Source of the DNA: Bacteroidales bacterium | GTDB lineage: Bacteria; Bacteroidota; Bacteroidia; Bacteroidales; UBA4181 | Direction: 5' to 3' | DNA: 8,127 nt | NCBI GenBank assembly: GCA_028700615.1 | Contig: JAQVSH010000075.1 | Coordinates: 1 to 8,127 of the forward strand | In this document: positions 1 to 6,116 of the stretch, piece by piece | Position numbering within the stretch: position 1 is the first letter of the stretch | Layout: every line of letters starts with the position of its first letter | Program-made: the position numbers and the translations under genes | Notes under the pieces: generated by a model | Databases searched by the model: none | Told to the model about the DNA's origin: nothing | The model's input: the letters and a program-made list of their open reading frames with translations, nothing else

Positions 1-2
1 CA

Positions 3-269
3 TTTTGGCAGACCATACAGTTTCCCGGATTAAGGGTGCGTTTGGTTGAGTATTCAAAAGGATACCGGGCGGATCACTGGTGTCATAAAGGACATATCGT
101 ACACTGTCTGGAAGGGGAGTTTACCAGCGAATTGGAAAACGGAGAAAAAACCGTTTTGACCCAAGGAATGACTTATGTGGTTTCGGATGAGTTGAGTTCT
201 CATGCTTCCAGTACAAAAGACGGGGTTAAGGTGTTAATTATCGATGGGGATTTTTTGAGACAGAAATAG
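3..269 (+). CDS. DHCW-motif cupin fold protein, 5'-truncated by window edge
   Basis: This is the C-terminal 88 residues of a small single-domain cupin. The reading frame is open to the left window edge (..FWQTIQFPGLRV..), so the GTG at 36 is very probably an internal valine and the real start lies upstream. The segment YRADHWCHKGHIVHCLEGEF carries the Asp-His-Trp-Cys block followed by KGH and a Gly-Glu turn, which is the signature of the family called 'DHCW motif cupin fold protein' (usually about 100-110 aa). The tail GMTYVVSDELSSHASST matches the second cupin motif with its conserved His. Cupins of this type are small beta-barrels that may bind a metal through the His residues; no substrate is established for this family. 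It is followed by a 106-bp gap before the next gene and no strong terminator is visible. Family call is fairly sure; function is unknown. Confidence 0.8.
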   Translation, partial: FWQTIQFPGLRVRLVEYSKGYRADHWCHKGHIVHCLEGEFTSELENGEKTVLTQGMTYVVSDELSSHASSTKDGVKVLIIDGDFLRQK

Positions 270-375
270 ACTACGGACTGTTCCCTTTAAGTTTTTTAGA
301 AATAAAAGTGTGAAATACGTTTATAGTTGTTACTTTTATTCTAATGAACAAACCTAATATTTATAAAAATCTACC
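270..375 (+). other. Intergenic leader upstream of the glycoside hydrolase
   Basis: This 106-bp AT-rich gap has no ORF and no stable hairpin. TACTTTTA at 331-338 resembles the Bacteroidota -7 consensus TAnnTTTG except for the last base, but there is no TTTG about 20 bp upstream, so a promoter here is only a weak suggestion. The bases directly before the ATG at 376 are AT-rich with no Shine-Dalgarno, as usual in this phylum. Confidence 0.3.
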
Positions 376-2019
376 ATGAAAAAGCTCTCTGGGAATCTGT
401 TCTTATCAGGAATTATTGCTTTGCTGTTTTTTGTCTGTGTTTCTGTACAGGCTCAGTCCTATCAAATTCCTCATCTGCAAAAGCAAGGGGTAACAACTCA
501 ATTGATAGTTGAAGATAAACCTTTTCTTATTTTGGGCGGTGAACTGGGTAATTCTTCGTTCACGAGTCTGGAATATATGACCCCGATATGGCCGAAATTG
601 CAGAAAATGAATATGAATACGATTTTGGCGCCCGTATATTGGGAAATCATTGAGCCCAAAGAAGGGCAGTTTGATTTTATTTTACTGGACCAATTGATTT
701 CGGAGTCCCGTAAGCATCAGATCAAGCTGGTTTTTTTATGGTTTGGTTCATGGAAGAATAGCATGTCCAGTCATGCTCCGGCATGGGTGAAATTAAATCA
801 GGAAAGATTTCCCCGGGTGAAAAATGATAAAGGAGTGAGCGGAGAAATTTTGACTCCTTTGAGCCAGAATAATCTCCAGGCTGATGTGAGAGCCTTTCAG
901 GCTCTGATGAAACATATCAGAGAATTTGACGGAAAGGATAATACCGTCATTATGGTGCAGGTTGAAAATGAACTGGGAATGATGCCTTCGGCACGAGATT
1001 ACAGCGCCTTGGCCAATGATCAGTTTATGAAAAATGTTCCCAAAGAATTGATGCAATATGTATCAAAAAATAAGGAAAATCTGGTACCTGAGTTTAAAAA
1101 GATTTGGGCTGATAACGGATTTAAAAATTCAGGAACCTGGGAGGAAGTGTTTGGTAAAGGCACGGCTACGGATGAAATTTTTATGGCCTGGTATTATTCA
1201 AAATATGTTAATGCGGTGGTTGAAGCGGGTAAATCTGTGTATCCGCTGCCTATGTATCTCAATGCAGCCCTGAACAGTCCGGGGAGCAGGCCGGGAATGT
1301 ATCCGAGCGGCGCGCCTCTGCCTCATCTGATGAGTATATGGAAAGCCGGATGTCCTTCGATTGATTTTATGTCGCCTGATTTTTATACCCCGAATTTCAA
1401 ACTCTGGTGTGATCTCTATACCCGTCAGGGAGATCCCTTGTTTGTTCCGGAACATCGTTTTGATAACACGGTTGCAGCCAAGGCTGCCTATGCTTTCGGC
1501 CATTATGAAGCCATCGGGTTTTCTCCTTTCTCTGTTGAAGATACGAAGAATCCCGAGACTGAGCCTTTGGGAAAAATGTATCATGTGATCAATCAGCTGA
1601 CTCCCATCATTGCCACTCAACAGGGACAGCATAAAATCGAGGGCGTATTGTTTGAGAAAAACACAGATAAAACCATTTTTCAATTGGGCGATTATGAATT
1701 TACGGTAAAACACAGTTATACCCTCGGATACGAAGACAAAGCCAGAGAAAAAGCATGGGATCCGGCCGGAGCAATCTTTGTACAAACAGGTGACAATGAA
1801 TTTTATATTGCTGGATCCGGAATTGTCTCTACCTTCAAAAATCTGAAAGACACCACCTCCATTGTGGGTATCCTGAAAACGGAAGAAGGCAGGTTTGAGG
1901 ACGGAGCATGGAAAGTCATCAGGCATTTAAACGGTGACCAGACCCATCAGGGAAGACATGTGCGCATCTTCCTGGAGGATTATTCCGTGGTGAGGTTTGA
2001 ATTGTATAACTATAAATAG
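376..2019 (+). CDS. Exported beta-galactosidase-like glycoside hydrolase with DUF5597-type C-terminus
   Basis: A 547-aa exported enzyme. Residues 1-26 form a Sec signal peptide (KK, hydrophobic core, cleavage after VQA). Residues ~35-405 form a clan GH-A TIM barrel of the GH35/GH42 kind: Y88-W89-E90 in the early barrel, the acid/base motif VQVENELG with Glu199 (after Asn198), and LFVPEHR with Glu359 as the likely nucleophile. The remainder (~410-547) is a beta-rich domain fitting DUF5597, and the total length is normal for DUF5597 proteins. Related enzymes hydrolyse terminal beta-galactosides; the substrate here cannot be read from sequence. Location is presumably periplasm. There is no SusC/SusD pair or regulator in the window, so it is not visibly part of a polysaccharide utilisation locus. 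The ATG at 376 is chosen because it gives a clean signal peptide. The catalytic residues are assigned by motif, not alignment. Confidence 0.85.
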   Translation: MKKLSGNLFLSGIIALLFFVCVSVQAQSYQIPHLQKQGVTTQLIVEDKPFLILGGELGNSSFTSLEYMTPIWPKLQKMNMNTILAPVYWEIIEPKEGQFDFILLDQLISESRKHQIKLVFLWFGSWKNSMSSHAPAWVKLNQERFPRVKNDKGVSGEILTPLSQNNLQADVRAFQALMKHIREFDGKDNTVIMVQVENELGMMPSARDYSALANDQFMKNVPKELMQYVSKNKENLVPEFKKIWADNGFKNSGTWEEVFGKGTATDEIFMAWYYSKYVNAVVEAGKSVYPLPMYLNAALNSPGSRPGMYPSGAPLPHLMSIWKAGCPSIDFMSPDFYTPNFKLWCDLYTRQGDPLFVPEHRFDNTVAAKAAYAFGHYEAIGFSPFSVEDTKNPETEPLGKMYHVINQLTPIIATQQGQHKIEGVLFEKNTDKTIFQLGDYEFTVKHSYTLGYEDKAREKAWDPAGAIFVQTGDNEFYIAGSGIVSTFKNLKDTTSIVGILKTEEGRFEDGAWKVIRHLNGDQTHQGRHVRIFLEDYSVVRFELYNYK

Positions 2020-2040
2020 CAGGATCACCAGAAAAAACGC

Positions 2041-2121
2041 TCTGTATCTCCTTTCAGGATGCAACAAATTAAAAGAGGGCTCGTATATAGTATAAACTGA
2101 TCTTACAATCCTGAATACAGA
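2041..2121. repeat. Interrupted inverted repeat between hydrolase and acyltransferase genes
   Basis: TCTGTAT (2041-2047) plus TCAGGAT (2054-2060) together are the reverse complement of ATCCTGAATACAGA (2108-2121). The 14 paired bases carry a 6-nt bulge in the left arm and enclose a 47-nt AT-rich loop. It lies in the 122-bp gap 2020-2141, which holds no ORF and no T-tract terminator. It could be a leader RNA structure or an operator pair, or chance. Confidence 0.35.
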
Positions 2122-2141
2122 AACTAACTCATATACTGATC

Positions 2142-3320
2142 ATGGGAGTACAAACCAACAGAACGCTCTGGATTGATTATCTGCGGACAACAATCACTTT
2201 GATGGTGATTGCCCATCATTCCTCCCTGTCTTATACTACGTTTGCTTCTTTCGATAAAGAAAAATATATCAGTTCAACGCATCCTGTGGTAGATTCTGTC
2301 CGGTGGATCGGGCTGGATATTTTTGAAAATTTTAACGACATCTTTTTTATGTCGTTGATGTTCTTTATTGGCGGAATTTTTATTGTCCGCAGCCTTCAGA
2401 AAAAGGGAGTGGCTGTCTTTATCCGTGACAGATTCTACCGTTTGTTTGTCCCTTTTTTGTTATTGGGCACCTTGTTTATGCTGGTAGCTTATTACCCCTG
2501 CTATTATCTGGCCTATGGGGTAAATGACCTTAAGGAGTACATAGTTAATTTTTTTACCGTTCAGCAATGGCCGGTTGGTCCCCCATGGTTTATATGGATT
2601 TTGTTTCTGTTTAACCTCCTGTTTGCTCTGTGTTTTCCTCTCATAAAAAACCGTTTGGGCGCAATGGAGTCATTTTTTGAGGTCTTAAAAAACAAACCTA
2701 TGCGGTTGTTTGGATTCTGGTGTGCATTTACCTGGATACTCTATGTCCCTTTTGCATTTTGGGTAGGTGCGGGGACTTGGACCGGAATTGGACCTTTTGA
2801 TTTTCAACTCAGCCGAATCGTGTTGTATTTTGGATATTTTGTTTTAGGGGTCGTGATAGGGAATACCGATTTTAACCGCGGCTTGTTTTCTGAAAACTCC
2901 CGGGTAGTTAAACAATGGTTCCTCTGGATATTGCTTGCCGTTTTGATCTATGCGATTTTAACTTTTATAACCCCTATACTTTCGCGTCTTGTTGAAACCG
3001 GTCAGCTTCCGGAAATTTCTGCATGGCTGATTTATTATACTCTGTACGTTTCTTCGTGCACTTTAAGCTGTATCGCTTTTATCACCACATTCAAAGCGCT
3101 GACCCGTACCTCGAAAACGTGGTTTGATTCTCTTTCTCAAAACGCTTATTGTATCTATTTGATACACTATATTTTTGTTCTTTGGTGTCAGTTTGCTTTG
3201 TTGGAAATCCAACTTCCCGCAGTGGTTAAATTTTTGATAGTATGTATGGTTGCTTTGGCCGGAAGCTGGATGATGAGTATTCTGCTAAGAAAAATGAATG
3301 TGATGAAAAAATATCTGTAA
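2142..3320 (+). CDS. Acyltransferase-3 family multi-pass membrane protein
   Basis: A 392-aa integral membrane protein of about ten hydrophobic helices, fitting the acyltransferase family 3 (PF01757; OafA/OpgC-like) in length and layout. Visible family marks are the N-terminal WIDYLR followed by a helix with His25-His26, the FYRLFVPF segment (97-104) after a short cytoplasmic stretch with Arg97 and Arg100, GPPWFIWIL (146-154) starting a helix, and the C-terminal SQNAYCIYLIHY (332-343) with its conserved His342. Family members move acyl groups, often acetyl or succinyl, onto glycans or small molecules across the inner membrane; the acceptor here is unknown. The gene lies 122 bp after the hydrolase and only 4 bp from the stop of the convergent lipoprotein gene. 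The last ~80 bp are repeated at 5754-5842, so this gene's 3' end may have been rebuilt by recombination. The protein itself appears full length. Confidence 0.88.
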   Translation: MGVQTNRTLWIDYLRTTITLMVIAHHSSLSYTTFASFDKEKYISSTHPVVDSVRWIGLDIFENFNDIFFMSLMFFIGGIFIVRSLQKKGVAVFIRDRFYRLFVPFLLLGTLFMLVAYYPCYYLAYGVNDLKEYIVNFFTVQQWPVGPPWFIWILFLFNLLFALCFPLIKNRLGAMESFFEVLKNKPMRLFGFWCAFTWILYVPFAFWVGAGTWTGIGPFDFQLSRIVLYFGYFVLGVVIGNTDFNRGLFSENSRVVKQWFLWILLAVLIYAILTFITPILSRLVETGQLPEISAWLIYYTLYVSSCTLSCIAFITTFKALTRTSKTWFDSLSQNAYCIYLIHYIFVLWCQFALLEIQLPAVVKFLIVCMVALAGSWMMSILLRKMNVMKKYL

Positions 3321-3329
3321 ATTGTTAAT
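3240..3329 (+). repeat. Direct repeat, copy A (3' end of acyltransferase gene)
   Basis: Bases 3240-3320 match 5754-5834 at 75 of 81 positions without gaps (differences at 3244, 3248, 3255, 3258, 3297 and 3317). This includes a 38-bp exact run (3259-3296) and a 19-bp exact run (3298-3316). Weaker similarity continues about 9 bases past the stop codon, with one substitution and one 1-bp gap, into the last two codons of the opposing lipoprotein gene. Confidence 0.9.
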
Positions 3330-4425
3330 AAAAGAATTCAATGAGGACTGGATTGTCTTCTTCCTTAATGGTATGTGAATTGACTGTCCCGCCAGTAAAG
3401 GCGGAAGGCATAGCATACATAATTATACTGTTGTCACTCTCCGCAACGCCAAAAGTGGTAAGGAATTCAGCATCTTCCGTATTGAATAAATCATTGGTCA
3501 GATGGTTTGAAGCGGGCATATATTGAGCCGTTTGCTTTGTTTTTTCACTGATCACGGTAAAAAACCGCTTCCCCTCATTGGAGGCTACATCAATAAAAGC
3601 TTTATGGTTATATGCCCGAAAACTTCTGATATAGCTGTAATTCTTAAATTCTTTCAAATAATCATAAGCGTACTTTTGGAATAACTCCAATTGTTCATCA
3701 TTAGAAATTAAATGGTTATCCTGACTTAAATATCCCTGAGAAAAGTTGTCCGTAACAGGATCATATTCGATCATCCCGTTACTAACCCCCAATTGAAAAA
3801 TAATTTTTGATTGAATAGGAATAAACTGCACAAATTTCATGAGAAGGTAAGGAATTTCTTTTTTTAGAAATTCCTTAATGAGCTTTCCTTCCATATTAGA
3901 TATTTTTAGTGATTTATTTTCCTGTCCTGCCATGATCAGAATTTTACTTTCATTGATCTTTAAAAACTTGTGAACAATAAAAGGAAATGAAAGGGTTCGA
4001 ATTAAAGAGAAATCAACCGGATCATAGATTTTTATTTTTTTCATGTCGCAAAGCCAGATTTCCGGATGTCCATGATTAGAATACACATCAAAATCTTCAA
4101 TCCGTGTGTATTCATCTGGCCCGCCTCCCAATCTTTCCAGAGAGGAAATGTATTTACCCTGTGTATCGAAATGATGGATCCATTTGTCTTCCGTAAGTAC
4201 ATAATAATCTCCATTAAATTTTTTGATTTTGTTGATTCTTCCGATAAAGGACTCTTTTCTGGTTTCCAAAGGAGTAAGTTTGACACTGTCTCCCAATAGT
4301 GCTGAGATTTTTGTATTTGGTTTAGAAACCACCAGAGGAGTATTTCCAAATAAGAAAATGTCTTTTTCTTTTTGTTGGCAGGCATAGCACAATATCAGGA
4401 CGGAGAACAGAATGATTTTTCTCAT
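3325..4425 (-). CDS. 6-bladed beta-propeller lipoprotein (BF4221-like), downstream gene
   Basis: A 366-aa protein with a lipoprotein signal: MRKI, a hydrophobic core, then CYAC with Cys16 as the likely lipidated residue, followed by the polar QQKEKD. The body shows the Bacteroidota 6-bladed beta-propeller pattern: LTPLET (50-55), then IGRINKI, YYVLTEDKWIHHFDTQGKYI (75-94), and the hallmark GGGPDEY (100-106) followed by DFDVY. The C-terminus NPVLIEFFY is also typical. These proteins are common in gut Bacteroidales, often in tandem; their function is not established, and NHL-like propellers usually bind peptides, proteins or glycans. It is the second gene of a two-gene operon, starting 2 bp after the upstream gene's stop, so translation is likely coupled. 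Its stop codon lies within the tail of direct repeat A, so its last codons may have been set by a recombination junction. Confidence 0.82.
   Translation of the reverse strand: MRKIILFSVLILCYACQQKEKDIFLFGNTPLVVSKPNTKISALLGDSVKLTPLETRKESFIGRINKIKKFNGDYYVLTEDKWIHHFDTQGKYISSLERLGGGPDEYTRIEDFDVYSNHGHPEIWLCDMKKIKIYDPVDFSLIRTLSFPFIVHKFLKINESKILIMAGQENKSLKISNMEGKLIKEFLKKEIPYLLMKFVQFIPIQSKIIFQLGVSNGMIEYDPVTDNFSQGYLSQDNHLISNDEQLELFQKYAYDYLKEFKNYSYIRSFRAYNHKAFIDVASNEGKRFFTVISEKTKQTAQYMPASNHLTNDLFNTEDAEFLTTFGVAESDNSIIMYAMPSAFTGGTVNSHTIKEEDNPVLIEFFY
3848..3877. repeat. Perfect 12-bp hairpin inside the propeller gene
   Basis: TAAGGAATTTCT (3848-3859) and AGAAATTCCTTA (3866-3877) are exact reverse complements separated by six T (six A in the mRNA). 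In the minus-strand message it encodes KEFLKKEIPY, and a run of seven A lies at the loop. There is no following U-tract in either direction, so it is not a standard terminator. Confidence 0.75.
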
Positions 4426-4427
4426 TA

Positions 4428-5633
4428 TTATTTAAGATTAACAATTACAATAACCATATTATCTGCTATATTTTGATTGGAAATGACCTGAAGAATACTT
4501 TCATAAGAAGGTGTTTTACCCAGTTTTTTGTAGTGATTTGAAAGCTCGGAGGCTTTGAAAACAAAGAAGAGAGAATTACGATAAGCCCCCTGAATACTGC
4601 TCTCAGGGGTATATGGATTTATTCCGTCAAACAAAGTCTGGAAGGCTACTGGCTGATGTGTTTTCGTATCAATGGCAATATAATGATTGTATTTTCCTTT
4701 TAGCCTGAAAAACAATTTGTCTGCTGCCTGATAAAAACTATGCACTGAAAAAATATGCTTATTTTTATTCAGTAATTGGGCGTATTCTTTGTCGGAAAAA
4801 CCTTTGTCGGGATACATTTCTTTTGTAAACAATAATCCATCAGATTGAAGATGATAGGCTGCTTTTAGCGGAATATTTTTGGCGGATGATGAATAATAAA
4901 TGGTATCGCTGTTGGGGAGGAGGGTATATATATCCCCATTACTCATATCCTGAGTAAACAAAGTCGCCGGAATGATCAACTTTTCCCGATACCCGGAGGG
5001 CTTATGCAGAAATCTTTGTTGAGATTCTGAGCTGGAAAGGTTACTGATAGAGAGGAAATAGTCGGATGACCGGTTAAACCCTCCGTCATAACACAAATAA
5101 GAATCCTCGTGCCATGGCATTATTTTTACCATAGGATAGGGAAGATCTTCCCGGGAAATAAAATCACCGGACAGGCTATAAGTCATTAGATATTTTCTAC
5201 TCTCCGGAATTGATAGCTGACCTTCAGCATTAAAGAAAATGTCACTGGGGGTTTCAACCCTTCCTTTTCCCGGGGTGGAATTGTCTATTCTTTTAACCAA
5301 TTTACCGGATGGATTGAAGATACACACGGCAAAATCGGATAAAGACCAGATATAAAAATATTTTCCATTATACAGGACCTTTGAAGAGCTTCCTAGATAA
5401 GATTGTGCAGAAGTTTCAAGTGGGATACATTGTACGTCTTCTATCAAATCTTCAAAATTTACAAACTCGGGATGAATAATATCAATATTAATAACCTCAG
5501 GTTGATCGTTTGATGAATTTTTACAAGAGTTAATAAACAGACAAAGAAGTAGAAATGTGATGCAATGCTCTAAATTAGAGATGCTTTTGACATTATGGAT
5601 ATGAGTAAGATGTTTCAATAAGATAGATGTCAT
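4428..5633 (-). CDS. 6-bladed beta-propeller lipoprotein (BF4221-like), upstream gene
   Basis: A 401-aa relative of the next gene. The family pattern is VQCIPLET (67-74), YFYIWSLSDFAVCIFNPSGK (92-111), and a GKGRVETPSDI segment (122-132) in place of the usual G-GPGEY block; the rest alternates short beta-strand-like blocks, including YLCYDG and YIAIDTK-like turns. A lipoprotein signal ends at FINSC with Cys37, followed by KNSSND. The n-region before the hydrophobic core is unusually long (about 24 residues) because the only ATG upstream of the core is at 5633; a TTG at codon 6 or a non-ATG start nearer the core is possible. It is the first gene of the two-gene minus-strand operon, with its stop 2 bp before the next ATG. 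Paralogy with the neighbour is by shared motifs rather than high identity. Function unknown; probably anchored in the periplasm or on the outer membrane. Confidence 0.75.
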   Translation of the reverse strand: MTSILLKHLTHIHNVKSISNLEHCITFLLLCLFINSCKNSSNDQPEVINIDIIHPEFVNFEDLIEDVQCIPLETSAQSYLGSSSKVLYNGKYFYIWSLSDFAVCIFNPSGKLVKRIDNSTPGKGRVETPSDIFFNAEGQLSIPESRKYLMTYSLSGDFISREDLPYPMVKIMPWHEDSYLCYDGGFNRSSDYFLSISNLSSSESQQRFLHKPSGYREKLIIPATLFTQDMSNGDIYTLLPNSDTIYYSSSAKNIPLKAAYHLQSDGLLFTKEMYPDKGFSDKEYAQLLNKNKHIFSVHSFYQAADKLFFRLKGKYNHYIAIDTKTHQPVAFQTLFDGINPYTPESSIQGAYRNSLFFVFKASELSNHYKKLGKTPSYESILQVISNQNIADNMVIVIVNLK

Positions 5634-5670
5634 GGAGTTGTTGTTTGATTTATACCCTCTATTCTGTGTG

Positions 5671-5680
5671 AAGTTAACTT
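5671..5680. promoter_or_regulatory. 10-bp palindrome in divergent intergenic region
   Basis: AAGTTAACTT is a perfect palindrome, 38 bp upstream of the 401-aa lipoprotein ATG. A second symmetric site, ATAAAT-CGA-ATTTAT, lies at 5699-5713. Either could be an operator for the minus-strand operon, but AT-rich DNA gives such sites by chance and no cognate regulator is encoded nearby. Confidence 0.25.
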
Positions 5681-5713
5681 TTTTATGAGTCTTTTTTTAT
5701 AAATCGAATTTAT

Positions 5714-5721
5714 TAATTTTG
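5714..5721 (+). promoter_or_regulatory. Candidate plus-strand -7 element (TAATTTTG)
   Basis: TAATTTTG matches the Bacteroidota sigma-ABfr -7 consensus TAnnTTTG exactly. No good TTTG -33 box is present about 20 bp upstream (the region is T-rich). Transcription starting near 5728 would read through the acyltransferase remnant into the 53-aa gene, menA and the lactonase. Confidence 0.35.
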
Positions 5722-5751
5722 TGAATATAAAGAGCCGATGAGTTATGCAAA
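5722..5751 (-). promoter_or_regulatory. Candidate promoter of the propeller lipoprotein operon
   Basis: On the minus strand, TTTG (5751-5748) is followed after 18 bases by TATATTCA (5729-5722), an imperfect match to TAnnTTTG. Spacing is close to that of Bacteroidota promoters. It would leave a leader of roughly 80-90 nt before the ATG at 5633 and sits just outside direct repeat B, so the operon would carry its own promoter. Confidence 0.25.
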
Positions 5752-5834
5752 GTGTATTTATAGTTGCTGTGTCCGGAAGCTGGATGATGAGTATTCTGCT
5801 AAGAAAAATGGATGTGATGAAAAAATATCTTTAA
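5745..5834 (+). pseudogene. Remnant of acyltransferase 3' end, 29-codon ORF
   Basis: An ATG at 5745 opens a 29-aa frame whose last 27 residues align with residues 366-392 of the intact acyltransferase, ending in the same ...VMKKYL. From 5754 onward the frame is exactly that of the parent gene through to the stop. Five of six base differences change amino acids, all mildly (C/F, M/I, L/V, A/S, N/D); the sixth is silent in the last Leu codon. It lacks every catalytic part of the family. It is best read as the tail of a second, slightly diverged acyltransferase gene or as a displaced 3' end after insertion of the propeller module. Whether the 29-aa peptide is made is unknown. Confidence 0.7.
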
Positions 5835-5842
5835 TTTGTAAT
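5754..5842 (+). repeat. Direct repeat, copy B (displaced acyltransferase tail)
   Basis: This is the partner of 3240-3329, same orientation, offset 2514 bp. Identity is 75/81 up to the stop codon, with residual similarity after it. The two copies bracket the whole minus-strand propeller operon and its upstream region. Confidence 0.9.
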
Positions 5843-5906
5843 GCTATAAAATCATTTACAGTGCCTTGTTTATATTTTAAGATTATTAACCACATATACT
5901 AATATC

Positions 5907-6068
5907 ATGTATGGAGCATTTCTCTTTGCCGGTTTCTATATCTTCATTGTATTTGGTATTCTCTTTCTTGTATTCTTATGGGCGAGAAAAATGATTTTTC
6001 TCGGACAGGAACGCAATGAATTGTTGAGAGAAATAGCAGATAAGCTGGATAAAAACCGTGTATTATAG
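5907..6068 (+). CDS. Small single-pass membrane protein, 53 aa
   Basis: The ATG at 5907 opens a 53-codon frame ending at TAG 6066-6068. Residues 3-25 form one strongly hydrophobic, aromatic-rich helix (FLFAGFYIFIVFGILFLVF), followed by a positive ARK that favours a cytoplasmic C-terminus, then a soluble, charged, amphipathic-looking tail (GQERNELLREIADKLDKNR, 33-51). The hydrophobic block followed by a charged helix with heptad-like leucines is coherent and unlikely in random sequence. It lies 48 bp upstream of menA in the same direction, so it is probably co-transcribed with it. I do not recognise a named family. It may be an accessory or scaffold peptide at the membrane, but no function can be assigned. 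Confidence 0.7.
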   Translation: MYGAFLFAGFYIFIVFGILFLVFLWARKMIFLGQERNELLREIADKLDKNRVL

Positions 6069-6116
6069 CCTGGTTTATTTTGGCTGTCGGATGGTTAAAA
6101 ATGGATGAAGTAAATA

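Noticed and set aside
36..269. GTG at 36 as the true start of the cupin.
   Set aside because: The frame continues open to the window edge and the residues before it fit a cupin strand, so the gene is more likely truncated by the window.
1198..1926. A 242-aa open frame on the minus strand opposite the glycoside hydrolase.
   Set aside because: It lies wholly within a gene with clear signal peptide and catalytic motifs, and its translation shows no domain-like pattern. It is an antisense shadow.
3848..3877. The 12-bp hairpin as an intrinsic terminator.
   Set aside because: It is inside a coding region, the poly-U/A tract is in the loop and not after the stem, and the gene continues normally on both sides.
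3240..5842. Insertion sequence or transposon with a target-site duplication.
   Set aside because: No transposase is encoded, the repeats are far too long and diverged for a transposition target duplication, and no terminal inverted repeats were seen at the edges.
5837..5860. Small hairpin TGTAATG / CATTTACA after the acyltransferase remnant as a terminator.
   Set aside because: The stem is short, AT-rich and has a bulge, and no T-tract follows it.
5738..5902. A 54-aa, six-cysteine ORF on the plus strand ending 4 bp before the 53-aa gene.
   Set aside because: It reads the acyltransferase remnant in a different frame from the parent gene. The same frame is also open in copy A, so openness is inherited and not evidence of coding. 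No signal peptide or recognisable family; kept only as an unlikely alternative.
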